64,000 nucleotides of DNA from Saccharopolyspora erythraea NRRL 2338 (GTDB lineage Bacteria; Actinomycetota; Actinomycetes; Mycobacteriales; Pseudonocardiaceae): NCBI RefSeq assembly GCF_000062885.1, contig NC_009142.1:3027584-3091583 (forward strand), written 5' to 3'. Numbering within the stretch: position 1 is the first letter of the stretch; each line of letters starts with the position of its first letter. Shown in pieces: positions 18,397-25,870 of this stretch. The translations under genes and the position numbers were made by a program. The notes below the pieces were generated by a model that worked only from the letters and a program-made list of their open reading frames with translations, had not been told where the DNA came from and ran no database searches.

Positions 18397-19698
18397 TCAG
18401 TGCGCGGGGTCGATGCCGGTGCTGATCTCGCGGGCGACGCGCAGGCCGCTTTCGACGGCCCCGTCGATGAAGCCGGCCCACACGTTGGCGTAGTCGCTGC
18501 CCGCGAAGTGCAGGACGCCTTCCGGCCGCTGCTGGGCTTCGAAGTACCGGGTGAGCTGGTTCGGCCGTTGCATCAGCCAGGTTTCCTGCGAGTGCGGGTC
18601 GGTCATCCAGTCGTGCCCTGTGACCTCCAGGACCTCGAGGTCGTCGCGCCAGACCCGCAGCGCGTCGCGGACGGCGTCGATGTCGTGCGGCGAGATCCGG
18701 CGGGAGTCGGCTCCGAAGGAGACCAGCACGGCGTCGTCGTCGCCGACGAACTCGGTGCGCGCGACCGACAGCGGGTGGTCGGCCGACGAGTAGGCGAAGA
18801 ACGGCTTGATCGGGCCACGGACCCGGATCCAGACCTTCACGCCCTTCGACGCCGTCTTCTCCTTGCTCGCGGCGCGCTTCTCCTCGCAGAGCGAGGGGGA
18901 GACGTCCAGCTCGGCGATGATGTTCTGCGGCAGGGTCAGCACGACCCGGCGCGCCTTGATCCGGTCGCCCGCCTCGGTGGTCACCACGGCCCCGTCGGCA
19001 TCGTGCTCGACCCGGCGCACCTCGGTGGAGGTGCGGATGTCGGCCCTGGTGTCGGCGACGATCGCCTCGACCAGCGACCTGGTGCCGGAGGCGAGGCGGA
19101 ACACCGCCGAGGCCTCGTGCATGAGGTGCCAGGAACCGGCGGTGGCGGAGGTCCAGCGCAGTGCGCTCGCGAACGCCCCGTCCTCGAGCGGGGCGTTGAA
19201 GTGGCCCACCCAGGCGGCCTCGTTGGCGCGGTACTCCTCCACCGGCAGGTCCAGCTCGTCGAGCTTGTCGCGGACGCTGAAGCCGTCGACGGACGCGAGG
19301 CCAGGACCGGAGGCGGGGGCGTCGGGCCGGGGGATCCAGCGCATCGTCTCGTCCAGGAGCCGGCGCATGCCCGGGTCGATCAGCTCCATGAAGCCGTCGA
19401 GCGTGCCCTTGCGGACCTCGTCGCCCGCCAGCCAGTAGGCCTCCTCGGGGCGCGGTCCGCGGGTGACCTCCAGGCCGTAGCGGGTGAGCTCCGCCCAGAC
19501 GTGCGGCTGCACCCAGTGCAGCCAGGTGCCGCCGATCTCCAGGTCGCGGCCGAGCCGGTGGTCGGTCCACACCCGGCCGCCGAGCCGGTCCCTGGCCTCG
19601 AGCACGGTGACGCGCAGGTCGTGCCGGCTGAGCTCGCGGGCCGTGATCAGGCCGGCGATCCCGCCGCCGACCACGACGACGTCGGTTTCCTCGATCAC
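18397..19698 (-). CDS. Flavin-containing amine oxidase
   Basis: 433 residues with an N-terminal FAD-binding dinucleotide fold (VVVVGGGIAGLITARELSRH, then VLEARDRLGGRVWTD) and the C-terminal FAD signature HFAGSDYANVWAGFIDGAVESG. No signal peptide, so cytosolic. It oxidises an amine to an imine, which hydrolyses to aldehyde and amine. The GTG start at 19698 follows GAGGGG at moderate distance. First gene of the operon with the flavin reductase and aldehyde dehydrogenase. Its promoter region carries a TTGACG/CACAAT pair and the three-half-site operator. Confidence 0.88.
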   Translation of the reverse strand: MIEETDVVVVGGGIAGLITARELSRHDLRVTVLEARDRLGGRVWTDHRLGRDLEIGGTWLHWVQPHVWAELTRYGLEVTRGPRPEEAYWLAGDEVRKGTLDGFMELIDPGMRRLLDETMRWIPRPDAPASGPGLASVDGFSVRDKLDELDLPVEEYRANEAAWVGHFNAPLEDGAFASALRWTSATAGSWHLMHEASAVFRLASGTRSLVEAIVADTRADIRTSTEVRRVEHDADGAVVTTEAGDRIKARRVVLTLPQNIIAELDVSPSLCEEKRAASKEKTASKGVKVWIRVRGPIKPFFAYSSADHPLSVARTEFVGDDDAVLVSFGADSRRISPHDIDAVRDALRVWRDDLEVLEVTGHDWMTDPHSQETWLMQRPNQLTRYFEAQQRPEGVLHFAGSDYANVWAGFIDGAVESGLRVAREISTGIDPAH

Positions 19699-19724
19699 GG
19701 TGCGGTGCTCCCCTCGTAGTCGGC

Positions 19725-19765
19725 TTCGCGTGCGGGTATCGCGGTTTCGCGTGCGGGTATCGCGG
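19725..19765. repeat. Tandem 20-bp repeat in amine oxidase leader
   Basis: TTCGCGTGCGGGTATCGCGG occurs at 19725-19744 and again at 19746-19765, separated by one T. It lies 27 bp upstream of the amine oxidase GTG, between the promoter and the start codon. Confidence 0.75.
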
Positions 19766-19826
19766 TTCGGATCGGTTGCTCACCGCGGGCCCGGTCGCCA
19801 GGTAGCGGCATATGGGTAAGCTTTTC

Positions 19827-19850
19827 GAACGAGACGTTCAATATGCGAAC
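19827..19850. promoter_or_regulatory. Three-half-site operator of the amine oxidase operon
   Basis: GAAC-N5-GTTC-N7-GAAC; the right-hand part is the dyad ACGTTCAATATGCGAACGT. On the minus strand it lies just downstream of a promoter with TTGACG (19890-19885), a 17-bp spacer and CACAAT (19867-19862), which suits repression. Confidence 0.6.
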
Positions 19851-19965
19851 GTGATGCCGGTATTGTGACCCCGATCGCCGTACTCGTCAAGCGCCGGCTC
19901 GGGCGTAGTTTTGCGAGTGCTGCGGACACTTCTTGACGGAGGTCTGCCCGGATGTCATCCTCGGT
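19851..19965. promoter_or_regulatory. Back-to-back promoters of amine oxidase operon and ribBA
   Basis: The minus-strand promoter is TTGACG-N17-CACAAT (19890 to 19862). The plus-strand promoter has TTGACG at 19933-19938 with a weak -10 (CATCCT) at 19956-19961. Each is followed by a copy of the 24-bp operator. Confidence 0.5.
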
Positions 19966-19989
19966 GAACGTAACGTTCGTATTCTGAAC
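19966..19989. promoter_or_regulatory. Three-half-site operator of ribBA
   Basis: GAAC-N5-GTTC-N7-GAAC with exactly the spacing seen at 19827. It includes the dyad CGTTCGTATTCTGAACG and lies 117 bp before the ribBA ATG, just behind the presumed -10. Confidence 0.6.
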
Positions 19990-20105
19990 GCCGTGGTTGG
20001 ATGCGTTCGTCGCGTGAGTCGAGACATCGAGTGCAGGGGCCGGTCTCGCGCAGCGACGTGCTGAGCGCTCAGCCGCGCGCGATAGACCCGTGCAGGAGAA
20101 GACCG

Positions 20106-21320
20106 ATGCCCTCGTCGAGCATTGCTGAAGCCATCGCCGCGCTCTCGGCGGGCGGGAAGGTCCTCGTCGTCGACGACGAGGACCGGGAGAACGAAGGCGA
20201 CCTGATCATGGCCGCCGAGCATGCGACCACCGGCGACGTCGCGTTCTTCCTCGAACACACCTCGGGCTTCCTGTGCGTGGCCATCGACGAGGACCGCGCC
20301 GACGACCTCGAACTGGACCTGATGGTCGCGGCCAACACCGAGAGCCAGGGCACCGCCTTCCTGGTCAGCGTCGACTACCGGCACGGCACGACCACGGGCA
20401 TCAGCGCGGGGGACCGCGCGAAGACCATCCGCGCGCTCGCCGACCCGCGGCTCAGGCCCGCCGACCTGGCCCGGCCCGGCCACGTCATGCCCTTGCGCGC
20501 CAAGCCCGGCGGGGTCCTGCGTCGCACCGGGCACACCGAGGCGGGCGTGGACCTGTGCCGCATGGCCGGGTTGAGCGGTGCCGCACTGCTGTGCGAGATC
20601 GTGACCCCCGACCGGCGGCACATGATGCGCCGGCCCGAGCTGGACGGCTTCGCCGCGCGGCACGACATCCCGATGATCTCGATCGCCGCGCTCGTCGAGT
20701 GGATGCGCGACCACGGCGGCGATGTCCGGCGAACCGGCCAGGCCACGATCCCCACCGACCTCGGAGCCTTCCGGGCGATCACCTACCAGTCCGAGCCCGA
20801 CGGCGTCGAACACCTCGCGCTGGCGATGGGCGAGGTCGAAGGCGCCGACGACGTTCTCGTCCGGCTGCACAGCGAGTGCCTAACCGGCGACCTCATCGGG
20901 TCGCTGCGCTGCGACTGCGGTGCGCAGCTGCGCATGGCCATGGAAACCATCGCCGCCGTCGGCCGGGGAGTCATCGTGTACATGCGGGGCCACGAAGGAC
21001 GGGGAATCGGTCTCGGGCACAAGCTCCGCGCCTACCAGCTCCAGCAGTACCAGGGCATGGACACCATCGAGGCGAACCGGGCTCTCGGGCTGCCGGTCGA
21101 CAGCCGCGACTACATCCCCGCGGCCCGCATCCTCGCCGGGCTCGGCATCACCTCGGTGCGCCTGATGACCAACAATCCCGACAAGTGCCGAGCGCTCACC
21201 GAGTGCGGGATCACCATCAGCGAGCGCCTCCCGCTGGAAGCCGAGCCGAACGAGCACAACACCCACTACCTGGCTGCAAAGCGCGATCGCATGGGACATC
21301 TGCTCCAGCAGCTCGCCTGA
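20106..21320 (+). CDS. ribBA: Bifunctional DHBP synthase / GTP cyclohydrolase II
   Basis: 404 residues, both domains intact. Residues about 1-200 are 3,4-dihydroxy-2-butanone-4-phosphate synthase (VVDDEDRENEGDLIMAAEHA; the substrate loop RPGHVMPLRA; TGHTEAGVDL). Residues about 205-400 are GTP cyclohydrolase II, with zinc cysteines in HSECLTGDLIGSLRCDCGAQL-type sequence and the RGHEGRGIGLGHKL loop. Together they make the two precursors of riboflavin. ATG 20106 follows GGAG. It stands alone, away from a rib operon, under the same type of operator as the flavin-dependent genes, suggesting extra flavin supply on demand. Confidence 0.93.
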   Translation: MPSSSIAEAIAALSAGGKVLVVDDEDRENEGDLIMAAEHATTGDVAFFLEHTSGFLCVAIDEDRADDLELDLMVAANTESQGTAFLVSVDYRHGTTTGISAGDRAKTIRALADPRLRPADLARPGHVMPLRAKPGGVLRRTGHTEAGVDLCRMAGLSGAALLCEIVTPDRRHMMRRPELDGFAARHDIPMISIAALVEWMRDHGGDVRRTGQATIPTDLGAFRAITYQSEPDGVEHLALAMGEVEGADDVLVRLHSECLTGDLIGSLRCDCGAQLRMAMETIAAVGRGVIVYMRGHEGRGIGLGHKLRAYQLQQYQGMDTIEANRALGLPVDSRDYIPAARILAGLGITSVRLMTNNPDKCRALTECGITISERLPLEAEPNEHNTHYLAAKRDRMGHLLQQLA

Positions 21321-21388
21321 CCCGCCTTCCCGGGGACCGCGGGCCGAGCACCGCGATCGAGGCGACGGCAGCGTGATCACGCGAAGGT

Positions 21389-21419
21389 GCGAGGGGGCCA
21401 GGCGTCCTGGCCCCCTCGC
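21389..21419. terminator. Bidirectional terminator after ribBA
   Basis: A perfect 14-bp stem (GCGAGGGGGCCAGG at 21389-21402, complement at 21406-21419) with a 3-nt loop, between convergent genes. Confidence 0.8.
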
Positions 21420-21431
21420 GTCCCGCAGCGG

Positions 21432-21929
21432 CTAGGGCGTGGTGAAGGCGGCGACCGCCTGGGGGTTCTGGTCGGCCCACTGGCGGGCGGCCTGGTCCTC
21501 CTGTCCGTGGGGAGCCCGCGCGACCGAGTCCATCAGGGAGGACATCTGGGCGTCGTTCAGCTTGAGCTTCTTGATCGTGGCGGTGAGGTCGGGGAAGTCC
21601 TTGGCGAAACCGCGCCTGCCGGGGACCAACCGGAGTTCCTTGCGGGACATCGCGGTGATGTCACGGCCGTCCACGTGGACGTGACCCGAGGTCGGGCTGA
21701 GCAGTCCGTTGAGCATCCGGATCAATGTGGACTTGCCGGAGCCGGACAGGCCCATGACCACGAAGGTCTCGCCCTGCCGCACCTGGAAGCTCGCATCGAT
21801 CACCGCGGCGGTCACGCCTTCCGACCGCAGGTCCTCGGTCGTGGTGGAACCATTTCGCAGTCGTCGGGTGGCGTCTTCGGGATTCGGCCCGAAGATCTTG
21901 TGCAAATTCTCAACGCGTATCTCGGACAC
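21432..21929 (-). pseudogene. Chimera of betaine ABC ATPase 5' end and substrate-binding protein 3' end
   Basis: 165 codons in one open frame from a GTG at 21929 behind AGAAGGAAG. The first about 100 residues are the start of a glycine betaine/proline ABC ATPase (ENLHKIFGPNPEDA, Walker A VMGLSGSGKSTLIRML, GRDITAMSRKELR). After KELR, near 21625, the sequence becomes the end of an OpuAC-type binding protein (GFAKDFPDLTATIKKL, WADQNPQAVAAF). Walker B, the signature motif, the permease and most of the binding protein are missing. One internal deletion of a proVWX-like operon explains it. The product cannot transport. Confidence 0.8.
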
Positions 21930-22413
21930 GCTTCCTTCTCCGGTCGTCGTTGCTCGCCACCACCTCGGCCGTTCATGGCTGATGGATCGTGATGACAGCG
22001 GTGGATCCGCGGTGTGCGCGGTCGTGCCGACCGTGCCGGGTTCGAGGCGCGGCCTCGTGACCGTCGTCGGCGGGAAGGCGGGCCGCACCGGGGCCGGTCC
22101 GCGTGCTCCTGGGCGGACGAGGCGTCAGGGCCGCTTGTGATTGCGTTCACTTAGTGGAGATGTAGTCCGAAATACTGCGACTGGGGTATCGGCCTGTCAA
22201 CACCTCGGTCGATGCCGAGTGCGGAGAAATGTCCTGACATGGTCCGGAGGCGCGAGACTGCATAGTCCGGCTGAGGCGGCTCCGCGGTCGCCCCCTTGAC
22301 GTGCCGGGTAGCCGGAGACACAATCGCCTGTGTTCACTAATTGAACAATACGTTCATTAAGACCATTGGGCCTCGATCCGTTCTGAAGGCCGGGTCCTCA
22401 CCAGGGAGGCGCG
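21930..22413. promoter_or_regulatory. Divergent control region of ABC remnant and LLM monooxygenase
   Basis: No gene. Minus strand: TTGACA (22200-22195), about 17 bp, CAGTAT, then the dyad GTTCACTTAGTGGAG at 22145-22159. Plus strand: TTGACG (22296-22301), 17 bp, CACAAT (22319-22324), then the 24-bp operator at 22332. Confidence 0.55.
22332..22355. promoter_or_regulatory. Three-half-site operator of the LLM monooxygenase gene
   Basis: GTTC-N7-GAAC-N5-GTTC, the reverse complement of the pattern at 19827 and 19966. The left part is the near-perfect dyad TGTTCACTAATTGAACA. It begins 8 bp after the CACAAT -10, so a bound protein would block transcription. Confidence 0.65.
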
Positions 22414-23829
22414 ATGAGCGACCGTCCGTTCAAGCTGTTCGCGTTCGATGTTCAGGCTCCGGCGCACCTGACCGCCGGTTCCTGGCGCAACGGGGACGAC
22501 CAGGGGCACCGCTACGCGGAACTGGGCTACTGGACCGATACGGCGAAGCTGCTGGAGCAGGCGTGCTTCGACGGGATCTTCCTCGCCGACACCGTCGGCT
22601 ACCACGACGTCTACGCGGGCTCGCCGGATGCCGCGATCCGCGACGCCGCGCAGTTCCCGATCAACGACCCGGCGCTGCTGGTGTCGGGGATGGCCGCGGT
22701 CACCGAGCACCTGGGCTTCGGGGTCACCAGCTCGCTGACCTACGAGCAGCCGTACTCGCTGGCGCGGAAGTTCAGCACCCTCGACCACCTGACCGGTGGA
22801 CGGGTCGGGTGGAACATCGTGACGTCCTACTCGGAGTCGGCCGCGCGAAACCTCGGTCTGGGCAAGCAGATCCCCCACGACCGGCGCTACGACATGGCCG
22901 AGGAGTACATGCAGGTCTGCTACGGGCTGTGGGAGTACTCCTGGCAGGACGACGCGGTCGTCCGCGACCGCGAGTCGGCGACCTATGCCGAGCCCGGTCG
23001 CATCCGCCCGATCAACCACGAGGGGGAGTACTTCCAGGTCCCGGGTTTCCACCTGTGCGAGCCCTCGCCGCAGCGCACCCCGGTGCTGTTCCAGGCGGGT
23101 GCGTCGTCGCGAGGGGTGGCCTTCGCGGGAACGCATGCCGAAGCGGTGTTCATCAACACCATGACCCCCGAGCTGACCCGGCGCAGCGTGGACAAGGTCC
23201 GCAAGGCTGCCGCGGACGCGGGTCGTGACCCGCGCAGCGTGCTGATCACCGCGTTGATCACCGTCGTCGTCGCCCCGACCGATGCGCAGGCGCAGGAGAA
23301 GTACGAGTCCTACCTGCGGTCGGTCAGCTACGAGGGAGCGCTGGCTCGGTTCGCCGGATGGACCGGCATCGATCTTTCCAGCTACGACCCGGACATGCCC
23401 TTGCGCTACGTCGAGACCGACGCCTCGCGGTCCCTCATCGAGATGTTCTCCAAGGCCGACCCGAGCCGGACGTGGACTCCGCGCCAGATCGCCGAGTTCC
23501 TGGGCATCGGCGGCACCGGTGCGGTCGCCGTCGGGTCGCCGCAGACCGTGGCGGCCGAGCTGCGCCGCTGGCAGGAGGTCGCCGACATCGACGGCTTCAA
23601 CCTCAGCTACACCAGCAAGCCGGCGAGCTGGGTCGAGTTCATCGACCTCGCGCTGCCCGAGCTCCGCCGCCAGGAGCTCGTCAACGAGGACTACGACCGC
23701 AGCGCCGTCACCCTGCGGGAGAAGCTGTTCGGCGCGGGCCGGAACCTGACCCGGCCCGACCATCCCGCCTCCGCGCTGCGCGGCCTGCCCGACGATGCCT
23801 CGCAGCACGCGGCGAGTGCGCTCGTCTGA
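22414..23829 (+). CDS. LLM-class FMN-dependent monooxygenase (NtaA/SnaA/DszA type)
   Basis: 471 residues, a bacterial-luciferase-like TIM barrel of the NtaA/DszA subgroup. Diagnostic stretches are WRNGDDQGHRYAELGYWTDT, EQACFDGIFLADTVGYHDVY, LDHLTGGRVGWNIVTSYSES and PVLFQAGASSRGVAFAGTHA. It uses FMNH2 and O2 to oxygenate a small molecule; known relatives act on nitrilotriacetate, dibenzothiophene sulfone and pristinamycin. ATG 22414 follows AGGGAGG. The flavin reductase at 17861 is the probable electron partner and ribBA supports flavin supply. Its promoter carries the best operator copy in the window. Confidence 0.9.
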   Translation: MSDRPFKLFAFDVQAPAHLTAGSWRNGDDQGHRYAELGYWTDTAKLLEQACFDGIFLADTVGYHDVYAGSPDAAIRDAAQFPINDPALLVSGMAAVTEHLGFGVTSSLTYEQPYSLARKFSTLDHLTGGRVGWNIVTSYSESAARNLGLGKQIPHDRRYDMAEEYMQVCYGLWEYSWQDDAVVRDRESATYAEPGRIRPINHEGEYFQVPGFHLCEPSPQRTPVLFQAGASSRGVAFAGTHAEAVFINTMTPELTRRSVDKVRKAAADAGRDPRSVLITALITVVVAPTDAQAQEKYESYLRSVSYEGALARFAGWTGIDLSSYDPDMPLRYVETDASRSLIEMFSKADPSRTWTPRQIAEFLGIGGTGAVAVGSPQTVAAELRRWQEVADIDGFNLSYTSKPASWVEFIDLALPELRRQELVNEDYDRSAVTLREKLFGAGRNLTRPDHPASALRGLPDDASQHAASALV

Positions 23830-23882
23830 TCAACGGCTGCGCTGAAACGGCGGAGGGAGCCGAATTCTTGTTGCCAACGACG

Positions 23883-24530
23883 ATGGCCGCCGTCCTGCTC
23901 ACCGGGCATGGCGGACTGGACAAACTCGAGTACCGGACCGACGTGCGGGTTCCTCACCCGAAGCGCGGGGAGGTGCTGGTCCAGGTCGCCGCCGCCGGGA
24001 TCAACAACACCGACGTGAACACCCGGATCGGGTGGTATTCGAGGGCCGTCACCGCTGAGACCGGTCAAGGCGGCGCGGGCGGGTTCGACACCGTCGACGA
24101 CGTCGATGCCACTTGGTCGGGTGCCGCTCTCGAGTTCCCGCGCGTCCAGGGTGCCGACGTCTGCGGTCGCATCGTCGATGTGGGCGAGGGGGTCTCGCGC
24201 GATCGCGTCGGCGAACGCGTCCTCGTGCGGAACATGTTGCGCACGCCGGTCGGCTACCGGCCGTTCGAGTGCTGGACCTTCGGCAGCGAATGCGACGGCG
24301 GGTTCGCGCAGTTCGCGGTCGCGCCCTCGCAGGAGGCGCATGCCGTTCGTTGTGACTGGAGCGACGAGGAGCTCGCGGCTGTACCGTGCGCCTACTCGAC
24401 TGCGGAGAACATGTTGCACCGCGCCGGGGTCGGGGCGGAGCGGGTGCTCGTCACAGGTGCCTCGGGCGGAGTCGGACTCGCCGCCGTCCAGCTCGCGAAG
24501 CGCCGCGGTGCCACGGTCATCGCGGTGTGT
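23883..24530 (+). pseudogene. Zinc-type alcohol dehydrogenase / quinone oxidoreductase, 3'-truncated
   Basis: About 215 residues of an MDR-family dehydrogenase: an N-terminal GroES-like domain (GEVLVQVAAAGINNTDVNTR, FPRVQGADVCGRIVDVGEGV) and the start of the Rossmann fold (ERVLVTGASGGVGLAAVQLA, KRRGATVIAV). The family sequence stops at about 24530, before most of the nucleotide-binding domain, and the frame runs on into the antisense of an aminotransferase. It starts 53 bp after the LLM gene and was probably its operon partner. It is a rearrangement product without a complete cofactor site. Confidence 0.75.
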
Positions 24531-24539
24531 GCTCGGCCG

Positions 24540-25469
24540 CGCGTTGCGGGCACCGCCGTACGCGCGGTCGTGGATCTCGTGGCCTGCGAGCACCGCCGAG
24601 ATGGCCGTCTTGCCGCCTCCGAGGGCCTTGGCCAGCGTGACGATGTCGGGGGTGACCCCGGCGTGCTCGAAGGCGAAGAACCGGCCTGTTCTGCCGACAC
24701 CGCACTGCACTTCGTCGGCGATCCACAGCACCCCGTAGCGATCGCACAACCGCCGGACCTGCTCCAGGTAGCCAGGCGGCGGCAGCACCACTCCGGCACC
24801 GCCCTGCACGGTTTCCAGGATCAGCACGCCGATGCCGCGCTCGCGGCGCAGCAGTTCCTCCAGCGCCGCGGCGTCGCCGAAGGGCACGGCCTGGCGGCGA
24901 GGCAGGACTTCGAAACGTCCCCGGTAGAACTCCGAGTCGGTGACCGACAACGCGCCGATCGTCTTGCCGTGGAAGGAGTTGCGCGCGTATGCGACCTTGG
25001 CGCGGCGCGGGCCCTGTGCGCGTTCGGCGAGCTTGAGGGCGGCCTCCACCGCCTCCGAACCGCTGCAGTAGAGCATCACGCGGTCCAGGCCCTCCGGCGC
25101 CAGCGTGGCCAGGTTCCGAGACAGAGCGGCGACGTACTGCGACGGCAGGGTCAGCGCGAGCTCGTGGCGCTGCTGCTCCTGGAAGCGCCTGCGGACCGCC
25201 AACACGCGCGGATGGTTGTGCCCGAGTGCCATCGCGCCGAACCCGCCGAAGAAGTCGAGGATGCGACGGCCGGAACGGTCCACGTAGTACACGTCCTCGG
25301 CGTGGTCGATGGTGATCCGGTCGAATCCCAGCAGTGCGAACGCCGTCCACTGGCCCGGGCTGATGTGCTGCCGGTAGATCTCGGCGACCGTGTCCTGACC
25401 GAGCGAGGCCGCCTCGTCGACGCTGAGCAGCTTCGGGTGCGCGGGAACCAGGTGTTCGGTGATGGACAC
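24540..25469 (-). pseudogene. Class III aminotransferase, 3'-truncated
   Basis: From a GTG at 25469 (CGGAGG six bases upstream) the frame encodes about 310 residues of a fold-type I class III transaminase: FFGGFGAMALGHNHPRV, MLYCSGSEAVEAALKLAE, RNSFHGKTIGALSVTDSEF, GVLILETVQGGAGVVLPPPG, GVLWIADEVQCGVGRTGRF and the PLP Lys in VTLAKALGGGKTAISA. It breaks off after GHEIHDRAYG near 24545, losing the last third, and the frame continues antisense into the truncated dehydrogenase. The two genes meet tail to tail at one breakpoint. Diaminobutyrate- or ornithine-type transaminases are its closest look. Confidence 0.8.
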
Positions 25470-25870
25470 GGTGACCTCCGAGGTGAGCGCGTCGTTCGGT
25501 ACACGCACCTCGGTCCCGCTGGCGTTGCCCCCCACACGACTCGCGGGCGTGTCGTCTCCGCACGGTTACCCAACGCGGTCGGCGAGTTAACGTCCGTTCA
25601 TCAAGATCTCGGCGCACGCCCTCCCATCGCTGACCGCGCTGCTTCGTTCCCGTGTCAGCTACCAGTGCGAATACCAGCCGATGCCGGCGTACTCGACTAC
25701 CTGTTCGCCGACCACTCCGGCGGGGGAGAAGCCTGGCGGCCTGTTTCTCGACGACCTGTGCGAACGCGGCTGTACGGGGGATGCGCCGCCTGCACACCGG
25801 CTCGCGTCCACCGCGCCTCACCAGGTGACCGCGCCGCGCTCTTGACCATGCCCCAAGGGCACGGGGTGGA
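25470..25870. other. 400-bp intergenic stretch
   Basis: Divergent spacer between the aminotransferase remnant and a secreted peptidase. It contains a half-site-like CGTTCATCAAG at 25595 but no complete operator. No coding frame with a ribosome site was found. Confidence 0.4.

Noticed and set aside
23691-25535. An apparent 614-codon fusion protein on the minus strand
   Set aside because: Only the first part is an aminotransferase; the rest is the antisense of the dehydrogenase and LLM genes and has no family residues.
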